Made by a program: the position numbers and the translations under genes
Notes under the pieces: model-generated
The model's database searches: none
The model's input: only the letters and a program-made list of their open reading frames with translations
What the model was told of the DNA's origin: nothing
Part shown: one piece after another, positions 42,583 through 54,817 of the stretch
Layout: every line of letters starts with the position of its first letter
Position numbering within the stretch: the first letter of the stretch is position 1
Origin: Apodospora peruviana
Taxonomy: Eukaryota; Ascomycota; Sordariomycetes; Sordariales; Lasiosphaeriaceae
Direction: 5' to 3'
Assembly: GCA_033439685.1 (NCBI GenBank)
Contig: JAUEDM010000001.1
Span: 4,588,001-4,652,000, forward strand
DNA length: 64,000 bases

Positions 42583-45191
42583 GGTCAATCCGATCTTCCC
42601 CCACCCTCAGCTAGACAAGGTGTCCAACTATATCCTGGTCCGGAATCTCTGTCGTAACGAATTCATGGATCGGTCTTCGGGGTTTGCGCAATTTCACCGC
42701 ACACAGTTTGATGCCCTTCTCTTCAGTTGACGGGGCAGTGTGTGCCGCGATTTGTCCAATGCTCGGCAGTGTATGACAGCAACGAAGCCCGTAGGTGCAG
42801 ATCATGAGGCACAGATGCCACAGGACTAGCAAACTGGCGACGTTGTATGTGCCGTCACCAGGCGCAAACAAGCAGTGGGCAGTGTGGTCCGGCGAATGTA
42901 CCTCTCGAGAAGTAGGTGCCAACAGACGGGAGGGGTCCAAACATTCAGGAAGCAATTCGTCTTGTTAGCGATCACAGCCCAACTCGAATGACTGGTTTCC
43001 AAAGCGCCGAAGCAGTTAGAGGCAAGAGGGGTAGACAGTCGTGTCAAGTCCAAGCATGCGGAGAGTTGGATGCGACAATGCGGCATGGAATGGTAAGGTA
43101 GGGTGGGAAAGGACCGCCGGGAATTCCGCTTGACCGGAGAAGCAAGAGGTAATTGAGAATCGACAGTTGCTTTGGGGCGACGTCGCTGGTGCCTTACGCA
43201 ACAGTGGGCCGCGTAACACCGCTGACGTAGGTGAGAGGTGAACAACACAAAAGCAATTGATGCGAAGAAAAGAAGAACAATGCCGTGGAAGTTATTGAGA
43301 ACGACTCAATATTGTAGGTACCTAGTTGTGGTGGGGGAGAGGAAAGGATCTCAAACGCGCGAAAAAGGGTCGAGGGGCGAAGTATCTCAACCGAATGAAT
43401 GGGCTATAAGGAAGTAGTAGTATATGTAAGGCAGCGTCCGTCCGCATGTATAAAGTAATGCAGGCACACACCCTTTTTGAAACAAACAAATGGTGCGGGC
43501 GCGGAATGAAAAGTAATTTATCATCAATAATCGTCTGGAACTTGAACGGGAAAACGGGAGGGACAACAGAGCGACGACAGAATGCAGTTGTTGAATGGGC
43601 AATTTCGTAGGCTCTGACCTTGGGACCACCTTCAGGTTGTTGTTCCGCCCCCCGTGCCCGGCCAGGGCCCCGAACAGGTCCACCTCCTTTAGGAACTTCC
43701 ATTGGAGGGAAGGAGGCAAAGGGGAAAACTCCCCGCCAAGCAGCGCCACATGCAAGCAACACACGCAACCCAGGCAGTTGCAGCAGCAGCCGCAAGGGAC
43801 TTGTCCACTCCGAAAAAAACAAAACATCTAATCCGATTCCCCCACGATTCAGTTCGCCCCTCCGTCCTTGCGCGGGGGCTGAAGAAAACCCGGAAACCTA
43901 AGAAAGAAAGCTTAAGCTGTTGATGATTCATCTGGTGTGCGTGCGCCTGTATAATCTGGCTCGGGTTCTTACAAAGCAATTCGTAGGTCAGCAAAACTTG
44001 GCTCCGCCATTTTCAAGCTGGCTTTATTAGTTTTCTGTTAAAGATTCCAGTTGATCCACCCGCTGCGGGCCAGGACCCTGAAAAGACAGGGACTGAATCC
44101 ATGATTTCACGAGGGACGCGAAGCGCTGGCTGGTTGACAGCCCCGATGCTCTGGTTCATTCTCACGTCGCAACCAACCATGGAATTGGGATCCCCCATTG
44201 ATTCGGCGTTCCTCTTGTCGCCTTATAAAATAGTCCCTTAAGGCAGACATAAAAGACACACCTACAGATCCGACTATATCTACCTTCCTTGACAACTCAA
44301 TTGCAGACAGACGGTACCAACACGTTTTGGAGTTGCGTTAGGGATCGAGATGAATTCGCTGATACCTGACAAGTTTGTCGTTATCTTCTTCCTTGCCTAT
44401 CCAAATTTCATGCCGTGATTTGTATTGGCTTCGTAGCATACATACACAAGCAAGTAGATGAGCGCAACAGCAGCGACAGACGCAATGAATATCACACCAT
44501 TCCATAGTCCATACTTAGTTTGGTACCATACGATCGACCCATTACCGGCGAGCGACACGGCCAAGAGTCGAGAGCATCAGTACCCCTTTTCCCTTTTTTT
44601 TTCCGTTGCTAATCTGATATGCATCCATATCATCTCGCCTTGTCCTCATGACGCTCCTTCACACCTACGACACCCACGACACCATCCCCCGTCTGCATCG
44701 TAACCCCCCCATCCAACCAAAAATTGATCCAGGTGGCCTCGAACAATTCGGGGAATTTTGTTTAGAAATAATAATAGCTGCCTAGCAGAGAAACGAAGAG
44801 GCAGTGAAAAAAAAAACCGAAAATAGACAGCCAGACGCAGCGGATTGGCGGGAGATGGTTTTAAAGTCAGATTTTCCTTCTTCCAAAGTAGAAGACAATC
44901 GCCCTCTTCTTCTGCTTTTGTCCGAACGGTAGTGTACATACATATATCAAACTCCTGCCCAGCCAGCCAATGTGAAAAAGGATGACAACAAGGAAAAAGA
45001 GGAAAACAGACGAGAGCCCAAGTCCCCATTTTATGCACGCGCTCGAATCGGATGGAGGAATAGTAAGAGTGTCGATGTGGGTTCGAAGTGTGGGTGGTGT
45101 TGACGAGGATCCTCTCGCCAAGGATCGAGTTTTCGAGGAATATTTCCCGTGCAGTTTGCGTCCGAGACAGCTCTCTGCGGCAGCAGGATCT
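42583..45191. other. 2.6-kb intergenic region
   Basis: No supported gene. Frames such as 43322-43822 and 42826-43248 have improbable composition and no domains. GTAGGTACCTAG occurs at 43315. A long T-tract lies at 44586-44603 and an A-tract near 44807. The first 300-400 bases probably hold the promoter of the 41131-42582 gene. Confidence 0.5.
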
Positions 45192-46487
45192 CTAGATGTC
45201 CCACTCCTTCTCGACCTCCTCGGGCTCGTCATTTGTGCTTAGAGCAGCAAAGGATGACTTCTGGGAGAATGAAACCGTCGGTCGGGTGCCGTTCGACTTG
45301 GGCGCCTTGGCGACGATAGGTTGCGAAGTAGCAGGCACAGCCGCTGCAGATTCAGACTCGTTGGCGCTGTCAAAGCCCTGGGCATCCTTCTTCTTCGTCT
45401 TGCCGGCCTTCTTAGTCTTGACCGTGCTCCAGGCTTCCTCTCCGCGCAAAATCTCTAGTTGCTCCTCCTCGGAGGGCAGAGACGAGATCCAGTTCTCGCC
45501 CTTCTTCGCCGGGGGAGTGGACTCTTGAGGCAGGGACACGTCCGTGTGGCTGCTCGTATCGAAAGTGTCCAAGGGTTGGACAGGGACGTAATCACCATTG
45601 GTGACGCTGCTGTTGGAACTGCTGTTAATTCCATTGCCATTGCCAGTCCAAACAGACTGCGCGGGCTTGGCGGCAGCCGCCATGAAGGCGGAGCCGTCCT
45701 TGGCCGCTCGTCCCTCAGAGATGCGAGCCAACCTCCTCTGGGCTTCCAGGGCAACTTGCCTCTGCTTCTCTGTCTCCCGGCGCTCGAGCTTTGCTGCCTC
45801 AGCCTTCTGGCGGTTCTGGCGCTGCTTCTTGGTCTCGGCCTTCTCGGGCGCCTTGGCCTTCTTCTCCTTTTGCTTGACCTTATCTGTATCGGTGAGGCGA
45901 AGGACCGAGGGACCGGAAGCCTCGGGCTCAAGCATATCAGAAATGCCTGCCACATCAGCTGCCTGCATCTCCGGGGAGGCAATTGGCGATTCGTCATCAT
46001 CGGCATCGGCTCCAGCGTTGGACGACGGAGCGGACGCCTTGCTGTCCTCGGCCTTCTCCTCGCGGGCACGGGATTGCTTTACCGACTTTTGACGCTTTTC
46101 TTCGTTCTTCTTGGCGGCATTCAAGTTGGTGCCCTGCTTTGCGGCGGCCAGCTGCCGCGCAAATTCTCGGTTGTCCACACCATCGTCTGAGCTGTAGCTG
46201 ACAGATTGGGCCGACGCCGACGCCGACGCCGGCTTGGGTGCTCGTGATTTTGGTTTCGCTCCCTTGTCGGTGTCTTCAACGTCCTTACTATATGCCTCGA
46301 CCCGGTGTCGCTTGGCCTTGTCTTTTGTGTCCTTCCGATTTTGAATTTGCCTGTCCTCGGGTCTAGGCCGTGTAGCGCCTCGCGCAAGCCTGCGCTTCTG
46401 CTGCTCGCTTATGTATGGGAGGGCATAGTAACCAGCAACGCAGATTACGAAGGCCCAGCCGGCGAGGGTAGACATTGGAACTCCCAT
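45192..46487 (-). CDS. unknown single-pass membrane protein with coiled coil
   Basis: Single exon, 431 residues. It begins MGVPMSTLAGWAFVICVAGY, one membrane segment followed at once by a basic patch (SEQQKRRLARG), which suits an ER tail facing the cytosol. The middle is charged: NREFARQLAAAKQGTN, then long K/E/A-rich helices including KQRQNRQKAEAAKLERR. A short motif near the end (GENWISSLPSEEEQLEILRG, EEAWSTV) and the terminus FAALSTNDEPEEVEKEWDI look conserved rather than random. I do not know the family. The layout resembles ribosome- or microtubule-binding ER proteins such as p180, but without sequence support. No splice sites are needed. Confidence 0.72.
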   Translation of the reverse strand: MGVPMSTLAGWAFVICVAGYYALPYISEQQKRRLARGATRPRPEDRQIQNRKDTKDKAKRHRVEAYSKDVEDTDKGAKPKSRAPKPASASASAQSVSYSSDDGVDNREFARQLAAAKQGTNLNAAKKNEEKRQKSVKQSRAREEKAEDSKASAPSSNAGADADDDESPIASPEMQAADVAGISDMLEPEASGPSVLRLTDTDKVKQKEKKAKAPEKAETKKQRQNRQKAEAAKLERRETEKQRQVALEAQRRLARISEGRAAKDGSAFMAAAAKPAQSVWTGNGNGINSSSNSSVTNGDYVPVQPLDTFDTSSHTDVSLPQESTPPAKKGENWISSLPSEEEQLEILRGEEAWSTVKTKKAGKTKKKDAQGFDSANESESAAAVPATSQPIVAKAPKSNGTRPTVSFSQKSSFAALSTNDEPEEVEKEWDI

Positions 46488-48076
46488 GATGAAGAGTAAT
46501 TAGGGACGGAGGCGTCTGTTGCGGAAGGGGCGGAAGTTGAGAGTACAAGCTCTCGAAAGCACGGGACAGTCTGTCGATGCACCGGACCCACGGGAGATTG
46601 ATCGATCAGCGGATACGTTCTGGAGCGGATAGACTTGTCGGATGTGTGCGAGTTTCCCAGACGTTGGAATTTGTTGGATGCAGGAACTCCAAAACCCAGA
46701 GCCGAGGACGTGCAGAGGCGAGGGAATTTAATCCGGCTCCTTTGCGAAGAGGCTCAGGTAAATGAAGTGGAATGACTAATTGAAGTTCGGATCAAAGGGT
46801 TTGGCAATTGGTAGCAAGTAGAAAAGAAAAAGAGTAAGGTTCATTCGCCGAAGGTTGAACCAACGTGGGTTTGATGGCTGGATGGCTGCTGGCAGGTGAA
46901 AGGTGTTCAGATGTTCGGTTCGCCTTCTTGCGTGCCCTGCTGCATCTACGGAGAAAGATGCCGGCAGGGGGAAGGGTGCCTGTGAACACCGGGGCTTACC
47001 CCTGCAGAATGTCGCTTGGGCAATTAAACCTCACGTGATTTCTTGTAACAGATAACGATAAGGTACGTTGTGCCTGTGTCCTGTGGGGAAAGACTTGTCG
47101 AACTTTGAACCCTCGAGCGTTTGATGAAAGATTCCAAAGGTTCCACCGCCACTTCAAGGCCATTCTCATTCTCAGGTTTGGTTTCTTTTTTTCAGCCTTG
47201 TACAGGTTAATGGGCCCCTTGAATATCAAATACAATATTTGTTTCTTAAGTGTTGATGCACCGATGTAAGTGATCCTGGTTTACACTTTACAGTAAACTG
47301 GTTCTGGGATCGCCCGAACTAGCTCGCATGGAAACTTGGGGTCTCTCTCTGGCACATGCATTCGTGGTCGACCACGGGTACGCTTTCCTAGATACGGAAT
47401 ATTCAGTTCTTATTACTAACAGGCCCGATATTCCTTGCGCGTTCATGTTACCTAGACTCCTAGTAAGAGTTCCAGTCAACCAGTTCCAGGTTACACGCGA
47501 TGGTTCTCCAAACATCGGCCCGCATAAAGGTTCTTAGGTGAGGGTGACCCTGTGTTTGCGGGTTCCGTTCCGGGCCGGTCGATAGCAAAAAGGAGGACAA
47601 TTTGCAAAGTCGTTGTGACTTTGCCCGTTCTAGTCATTGATATCGTCTTGGCACACGCGCTTTGGTTGCCTTTGGTCGATTGTTGGACCTTCCAGGCTGC
47701 AAGTTTGAGGCTCCAGACGGGAGTCGGCCAAATCCGAACTTCCGCCGTTATCCAATGGCGGGTTATCGCTCGGTGGCCACAACAGTGGAGGGTGGACTCA
47801 TACCACCTTCCGGGGCCGGTTAGTACCTGTGCTGGAGCTGTCTGGATGGATTTGAGGTTGACCCTAGGACTGAATCCTTAACTCACAACGCTCGCAAGTA
47901 GGGTAGTTTCACTGTATCCGTGTCTCTCATATAAACCAACCCCTTTATTCGCGTAATGCTCTTTTCTGGTCCTCTGTCACTATTCTTCATTGTTTCAGGC
48001 TGAGCAACCTTGAAGAACTTGGGAATATTACGGATACCCCTCAACACCTCAGCCAGACACCCGACACTACCCCGCC
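46488..48076. other. divergent intergenic region
   Basis: It lies between the membrane-protein start and the nucleoside hydrolase start and should hold both promoters. No gene is seen. Two frames (47328-47537 and 47552-47881) have no domains. Confidence 0.5.
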
Positions 48077-49662
48077 ATGGCGCCCAAGAACCGTGTTATC
48101 CTCGACACCGACCCCGGTGTCGACGATGTCCTCGCCATGATGCTGGCTCTCAGCGCCTCACCCGAGGACCTGGAGTTGGCCATGATTTCCGTTACTTACG
48201 GCAACGTTCCGCTTCAGAGGTAAGACACGCCGTACTTTAGCAGTATTTCTAACAAGTCCAATAACTGGCGTGGTTCTTTGTCTGACACGCAAGATCGTCC
48301 CGACAGCTGTCTACGCAATGTCGTGTCACTGTTTCACGTACTGGGCGAGGAGATGGAGTGGCGGAAAAAGGTAGGCAAGCCCACCTACGGCGCACTGCAA
48401 GCCTTCAAGCCCATCGTTGCCCTTGGTGCCGAGCACCCACTCGAGGATGAGATCCTTATGGCCGACCATTTCCGTAAGACCCTGACATCCCCTGTTCATC
48501 CTATAACTCAACAATGCCCCTTTTCACCCTATAACTAAACAATGGTGCCTATCAGATGGTGCGGACGGACTCCATGGTGTACACGAGAAGGTAAGCTGTG
48601 GCCAACCAGGTTATCCCTAAAAAAATGAGAATCCCAGAAGCAGACTGATTCCTCTCACAGCTTCCTCACCTCAGCCCAGGCGACACCTGGCGCGAATTGT
48701 TCGAGAATGACACCACGGCGGAAGTCAAGGCCGAGCCGGCTGCTGCCCCAGAAGCTGCCTACACGACCCCTTTCTTCATCGCGAGCAAGGAACCCGCTCA
48801 CAAAGAGATGCTCCGTCTGCTGAAAGAATCACCGCCTGACACAATCACCATCTGCGCCGTCGGTCCGCTCACAAACGTGGCCCTCGCGGCGGCCGAGGAT
48901 ACCGAGACCTTCCTCCGCTGCAAAGAGCTCGTCGTTATGGGCGGCGCCGTCGACGTGGAGGGCAACATCACCCCGCAGGCCGAGTTCAACTGCTACGCCG
49001 ATGCAGTCGCCGCGGCGCGCGTCTACGCGCTGACCTCGCCCAATCCAGCCTCCACCATGCCACCCACTATCCACGGCAAGTCGACCCTCGGCGCCTACCC
49101 TAAGAACCTCTCCCGACGGCTCAAGCTCACCCTCTTCCCCCTGGACATCACCACCCCGCACGAGCTGCGTCAAGAGTTCTTCAACGCGAAGGTCCAGCCG
49201 CTCCTGGAGGCTAAGAGCCCGCTCGCGGAGTGGAGCGAGACCTTTCTGAAGGGCACCTTCAACAAGATCCTGAGTATCCTCGGCGATAACCCGCACGGCA
49301 TCGAGCCGGGCCTGTCGCTACACGACCCCATGACCATCTGGTACATGCTGACGCGCGACAACCCGGCGTGGAAGAATGCTGGCAAGCTCGAGGATATTCG
49401 TGTTGAGACGTGCGGGCAGTGGACGCGCGGCATGCACGTCGTCGACCGCCGGCCGTGGGCCAAGCCCGCCGACACGGACTCGACGGTGGCGACGCACTCG
49501 AGCGACCCGCTTAATGATGAGCTTCAGTTCGATGAGATTCCCGGGGATGCGCTCGGCTGGCTTCAGAGCCACATGGGTAACAGGATTAATAGGATCGTTT
49601 CGTCTCCTGGGGTGGACCTCTTCCCGAAGCTCTTGATCAAGCAAGTGTTTGCGGCGGAATAG
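48077..49662 (+). CDS. inosine-uridine-preferring nucleoside hydrolase
   Basis: Four exons, 48077-48219, 48307-48473, 48556-48590 (35 bases) and 48661-49662, encode 448 residues. The N-terminal metal site reads ILDTDPGVDDVLAMMLAL, the hallmark of the IUNH family. Exons 2-3 give MADHFHGADGLHGVHEK, the family's loop with an N/H-D-G-x-D-G-x-x pattern. ITICAVGPLTNVALA and VVMGGAVDVEGNITP are the other conserved parts, and the glycines around PQAEFNCYAD hold the substrate site. The enzyme cuts the N-glycosidic bond of ribonucleosides for purine and pyrimidine salvage, like yeast Urh1. It is about 100 residues longer than Urh1, with an insert EVKAEPAAAPEAA near residue 133. All exon joins keep frame. 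Confidence 0.93.
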
Positions 49663-50230
49663 TTTCATGGTGGTTCAATTTGGGGGGGCTATGATCTTCC
49701 ACTCTGCATCTGAAATCTCAAACATAAGCCTCGACACAACCGTGGCCTCATCTCATCCCATTTTCATCTCATTCTGTTCCGGCTATGTCTGAGAGGGAAA
49801 TTGGATAAGCTTGTTCAGTCAAAAACGTTCTCTCTTCTTTTTCGTCAATATGTATGTGATGTGTTAGCAAAGAGCATAACCAAAAAAGTAAAAACCAAGA
49901 TGAAAACGGGTGTGCCATACCCCTATAGCAAGTCACCGGTGCCAGTACCCTTGGCATATCAAAACACACCACTGGGTGATTTGCAGCCGATGCCCTGCTG
50001 ACCTTGAACCTGCAACGTTCAAGTATTATTTGATCTGCAGGTCGGCCAACATAGAGAGTTTTGGGTTTCTCTCTTTCCCCATCGTACAGCAAACCAGCAA
50101 TGATCAAACGATCAGATATTTCCCACCTAGCCGGTGACATGCAACAAACGCGGTGTGCTTTAGTCCTCCTTACATAAACTGTCTCTCTTTCACACAAATT
50201 ATTTTGATTTGTTTTGTTCGTTTGCTCGCC
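49663..50230. other. convergent intergenic region
   Basis: 3' flanks of the nucleoside hydrolase and LSm8 genes. No gene or RNA seen. Confidence 0.55.
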
Positions 50231-50674
50231 TCAGTGCTTGGTCGTCCCGATCTGCGTGCCCTTGACCTTGGTCCAGTCGATGCTTTCGTCTAACGCCTCG
50301 TCGACGAGCCCGACGAGACAGACATGGTCGCCTCGGACGAGATAAAGGCCAAGCGGTTCCTCGGACGACTCGCCGTCGTGGTCGGGGCCCTGGATTATTC
50401 GCTCGACGGTTTGGCTGAGAACCTGTTTGTGAAGAATTAGCAACACGTTTCCGCGCTGTGTATTTGCTCCGGAGGTTGTCCAGTTTTCCTCCTATCAATC
50501 CTTCTTGTTTCTTACCAAGTTCGTCGTGTTATCATATGATGCTAGGTAGCCCACCAAGGTGCGTCCGTCGATGGTGATGACGCATACCTTCTCTGCAAAG
50601 AACAGATATTAGACATGATAGTTACGCAGTTTTTGTTTGGTATACTAACTCTCGAGGTAGTTGTTCAGCGACAT
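50231..50674 (-). CDS. LSM8: LSm8, U6 snRNA-associated Sm-like protein
   Basis: Three exons, 50674-50650 (25 bases), 50592-50516 and 50422-50231, encode 97 residues. The joined start is MSLNNYLEKKVCVITIDGRT. Sm1 is seen as VITIDGRTLVGYLASYDNTTNL and Sm2 as LGLYLVRGDHVCLVGLVDE, and the ending after the Sm fold is short (KVKGTQIGTTKH). The short polar N-terminus and the Asp-Gly pair in Sm1 suit LSm8 rather than LSm1. LSm8 caps the nuclear LSm2-8 ring that binds the U6 3' oligo-U tail and is needed for U6 stability and splicing. The first donor is the less common GTTAGT. Adjacent genes give no clue. Confidence 0.92.
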
Positions 50675-51514
50675 GGTTTGTGAGAGAAGAGTGAGTGGTT
50701 CGGTAATCGATCGATCGAGCCGAGCCGAGCGAAAGTACTCCGGATGCCCAGCAGCTATCGTCTGTCGGGTCGCGGACCAAGGCACCGACAACGAACAGAT
50801 CCAAAAGAAAAATTGGAGCAAATCGCTAGAAAGCTCGCTTGGTCGGTTCTGTTTCGTGAGCTGTTGCGATTTGCTCCACACGCCTGGTCAATGTCGCGAT
50901 TTTTTGCCTTCGGCGTTTGTCGTGATGATGCTGACTACCTTTGTACACCGATAATAGATGGGTTGGGATTCCGCTAATATGCAAGGTAGTTGAGCTATAG
51001 GGAACTCGAGTCGTTGCTGGGACAGCGGTATTCGTGGTTCGACGTCGTCGGGAATAGATAAATTGAGGCAGGTATTCACAGTTGAGTTCGAGATCGCGAA
51101 GCTTTCCGCTACGGGCCGGCGCGCTGAGCTCTGTCTGTGAGTGCTGCTGCAGCGCGCTTGTGTGACGTGAAGTGGGGGTCTCTTGGCGGACAGCTCGCGC
51201 TCTGCGTCGTTAGCGGGGCATATGCGCAAAACGGGTCGCCCCTGAGCGGTGCACTATTACCCCTGAAGGCTACAAACAGCACATATACGTTGCCTTGGAG
51301 GGGGGTTGTTTACTTCCTTTTCAGCATCCTAGGGTTGAAAGGAATAACTACCAAGTTTGCAAGGATAACGACGGCACTCGTTTGAAAAAATAAATATGGG
51401 TTGACATTATGTGAGGCACACCTCTGTGCGCACGTATAACAGGATGAAAATTACACCATATACTCCAATAGATCTTTTGCTCTCCACATAGACCCAATCT
51501 CGAACTTAAACAGC
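50675..51514. other. intergenic region upstream of LSM8
   Basis: The LSM8 promoter should be in the first few hundred bases, including ATCGATCGATCGAGCCGAGCC-like direct repeats near 50707. No gene seen. Sequence just upstream of 51515 has no TATATA comparable to 5S copy 1. Confidence 0.45.
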
Positions 51515-51633
51515 ACATACGGCCATAGATAATGGAAAGCTCGGGATCCCGTCCGCTCTCCCATAGATAAGCCACTAATCGCTAGACTAGTAGTTGGGTC
51601 GGTGACGACCAGCGAATCCCTGGTGCTGTATGT
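51515..51633 (+). rRNA. 5S ribosomal RNA, dispersed copy 2
   Basis: 119 bases, from ACATACGGCCATAG to GGTGCTGTATGT, sharing the core CCCGTCCGCTCTCCCATAGA and the stretch GACCAGCGAATCCCTGGTG with copy 1. A run of six T follows at 51633-51638. Helix I pairs throughout, with G8-C in place of the A8-U of copy 1. In helix II the pairs at 14-66, 15-65 and 16-63 (copy 2 count) are G-C, A-U and U-A where copy 1 has G-G, C-G and C-G. Paired changes like these are what one expects of a working isotype. One A18-C61 mismatch remains. Confidence 0.9.
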
Positions 51634-54600
51634 TTTTTGCTCTCGTCGTTTTTGACGATATCCTCTAATTTTGGGTTTGACCTAGTGACTCAATTTACCA
51701 GAGCTGCTTGCTTTTGTTACTCTTCTACTTCACTCAACCTCAGTCCTTTGGCAATGTATTTCCTGGCCCTTGTAGACATAACCCATCAGATTCATAACTT
51801 TGCGGTTACCAAAGGGGAGAGAACAAGGCAACAGGCAAATGTAAACAAGACCCTTTGCAATCCCCTAGAGATCCTTAAAATACGACACATTTATCAGCCA
51901 GAGGTAGGTCACAAAGTCAACCAACGCTGTCCCATCTCCTCAACTCGAAATGTCCATCATTGGCACATTGTTTCCATTGACTTCTCCATCAAAATTTCAG
52001 CAGAGGAGGGGCGCTCCAAGTCATTGCTTCTCTCACGGTGACATAATGCTAGCTGTGAACGAGACAACATCAGTCTACAGCGCCTAACTGTACTCATAAG
52101 CTTGAATACGGCAACCACACTGTATCGTCAAGGCGAAGCAACGAGAAACCACCTGAAAAAGCTTGAAGGTATCTTGAGAGATATCACCTCCCACTCACCC
52201 GTGGCACAGAATAAATTTATCTTCCCATGGTCAGCAATACGTCCATGACCAGAGAAAGCACCTTAAGTACGACGGAGTCCAGACTAGCTCGCTTCATTGA
52301 TAGCAGACAATTGTAGACAGAGAGAGACACTGGATAGTGTAAAGAACTTTAGGGAGTAACAGGCTACCGTTCGTCTTCTCACCTTACAAGTGTGGTTTCG
52401 AAAGAGAAATAAGCGACCTCGTTGCATCTCTAACCACCCAGAAAAATCACCAAAGCTCACAAAGAAGGTTTGTTTCCCCAATCGTTGAAACTTACCTTGA
52501 CAAGTACCGAAAGGAGACTAAAATGCTGAAACCTGGTGACCAGGTACACCCACACTGCGAAGGGGATGCCCAAACGATATGACCAATATCACGAACAAGG
52601 TAGAAGGGGAGAACGACTCAATATCGAGTGTTGGACTTTGAAACCCGAGGTCTGGGTTGACTTCTTCTACGACAACTCATTGCCCTCGACACTTTGCCTA
52701 GGGACTAAAACAAACAAAATTCGACATTGTTATTTGATGATAAACAATGAGAAACAGCATCAAAGACACAAACGGTGCCGCTGATAAAGGTAAGGAGGGA
52801 TAAGGCCTAACTAAATTCCAACTTTTCATACAGACAAAGGCCAACTCACATCACCCAACACTCGTCCAGGCAAGTCAGCCGACGGCATCATAGAAATCAA
52901 TCATGAACAGGTGCCAACCCAGCATAAGAGACTCGGCAGTTGAGAGACAGAGAGACAGAGAGTGCTGGGTCGGCGGCCTCCCGGAAACTTATCCAATTAC
53001 TCCAAAAAGTAAAGCGGAAATTACACAGGCGTCTGCCGCTGTTGGCTACTCACTCATAGTCATCTCCGCTTCCTAAACAGATGATCTTGAAATAAAAAGC
53101 TGCAGGACCTCGTGTCCCAAGAAATAGGGACGACTAAGTGAGGTCATCGTGCAGCCAGCCAGCCAGTCAATTTTTTCGGAACGGCAGTGAGGAGACATAG
53201 ACCTTCACTCGAGTAATATACCGGTAAGCCGTCCTGCAAGCCATGGTCGTCGGTCACATGCCCAGAATGACACGGTCTCCTACATACCCCTTAAGTGAGA
53301 ACGTTATTGTAGTCGGCTCCTGCACACATATGCATGTTACACGTATGGATAGCCAACCTAGGCAGTCGGTAAGTATTCACGGAATATATTCCACGCACTT
53401 ATCTATATCTAGCACACCTATACCACGGCATTCTCCGCAACTTATTAGATACCCCAGATTCGATATAGATTGCCATCCAGTCAACAAGCCAAGCCAGCCA
53501 GGATGAGATTAGATTTCCCGGGATAAGACTTCGGTACCTACCCTTCCTACCTCACCACTCCCGCCCTCCCTTGTCGCATATCACACTCACACCCACACAC
53601 GCCCAGAAATAAGCTTGATATGATCAAGCAGCGGGACGAGCAAACGCCACGGCGCGGCTGACCCACCTGTAGATAGGTAGGGCCGATAGCCCAGTCCAGC
53701 AAACCTCGTCTTGTCTTGTCGTGGCTCTTCGTCCTCCTGGACACCAGCCAAGCAAGCCACGGCTCGCCATAGCGCGCACAGAACCCAGCCTTGGCCCGAA
53801 TACTGGGAGCCGCTCTCCCCACATGATAGATTCTAGCCTAAAGAAGCAAACCGCTTGGCATGCAACCAGGTAAAAATGAACGGTACGGCACGGTACATGC
53901 ACATTACCACCCCAGTCTGCATGCATTGGCGGAGGAGCCTCATAAAAAAGACGTTATCCCGATCGCTCTGGGAGCCTATCATATTTCAGGAAAGAGGCAC
54001 GTGGTGGGGTGTCGAAACACAGAACGCCGCTGCTTCGTGACTTTGCCCAGCTGCGGCTCATACCTTGCGGCTGTATCTGTCTTGGTTACAGAGAGATTCT
54101 CGTGACGGTTTGGTGACGGAGGACCGGTCCGCATTGTTGCTGTTAAGAGGGTCTCGTGACCACATTGGGGCCGACAGCTGGGTGTTTGATCTTGGCGTGT
54201 CATATCTCGCCGATTTGCCCAGAAGGTATCGATCCCATCCGCATTATCGGTTTTGGTAGTGTATTTGCATGTGGACGCCATCACGATCCAGGTTGGGGTG
54301 GAGTTGAGAACTGCTCAGAGTGGCGGTTGTGAAACCAAATAAGGTGATAATGACAGCTGCTTGCAGATGAGTGCCGGTGCACCCCGCAAAGAGGAGGGGA
54401 AACTCAAGCTCCAACTCAACCCCGCCCCGGCCAATGCGATATGTGGATTGTGGGGGAAAGGTGATGTTTGTGTTCCACATCGTTAACATGCAAGCCACCG
54501 ATACCTCTATTCTCCAGTGAGAGCAACGGGCTTGCCTGTACTCAGAACTTATATTGAACGTCGAAACACACCAATTAGTTCAAGAGTGAAACCTGGTGAC

Positions 54601-54817
54601 GGAACCGGCGTCTAGTTTAGTGCTGGGCTTTGTTGTCTTGCTGGACGGGCCTGTGGCTGCTCCGTAGTGTGCCCGATCTCGCTCCTGGCCGCCCGCCATG
54701 ACCCGACGAACGACGTCTGGCTTCCGTGGTTTGAGACTCCCAACACCAGCCATCTTTCGTTATCTCCCTGTTTGGTTGAGTTACCAGCCACCAAGCCAGG
54801 CCCGCTTCCTCTCCGCC
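51634..54817. other. 3.2-kb intergenic region
   Basis: No gene is supported. It holds a perfect 15-base dyad, ACCTGGTGACCAGGT, at 52531-52545, GAGAGACA-type repeats near 52942-52962, CAGC repeats near 53153, and GGTACCTACC near 53533. The word ACCTGGTGAC returns at 54591. The open frame 51637-52041 has no recognisable domain. The last few hundred bases are the aldolase promoter. Confidence 0.5.

Noticed and set aside
41131..42588. Start at TTG 42588
   Set aside because: ATG at 42582 is two codons further on, so the non-ATG start is not needed.
43322..43822. 166-residue minus-strand frame with hydrophobic runs
   Set aside because: Overlaps a second frame (43387-43827) with equal openness; no family match and no start context; read as non-coding.
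49965..50045. tRNA-like phrase with CTTGAACCTGC
   Set aside because: No acceptor stem, D-loop or anticodon arm can be drawn around it; a covariance search would decide.
51637..52041. 134-residue open frame just after 5S copy 2
   Set aside because: Begins in the flank of the 5S gene, shows no conserved segment, and has no splice support.
50690..54817. Transposon remnant in the gene-poor 51-55 kb region
   Set aside because: No long terminal repeats, reverse transcriptase, transposase motif or target duplication could be seen by eye.
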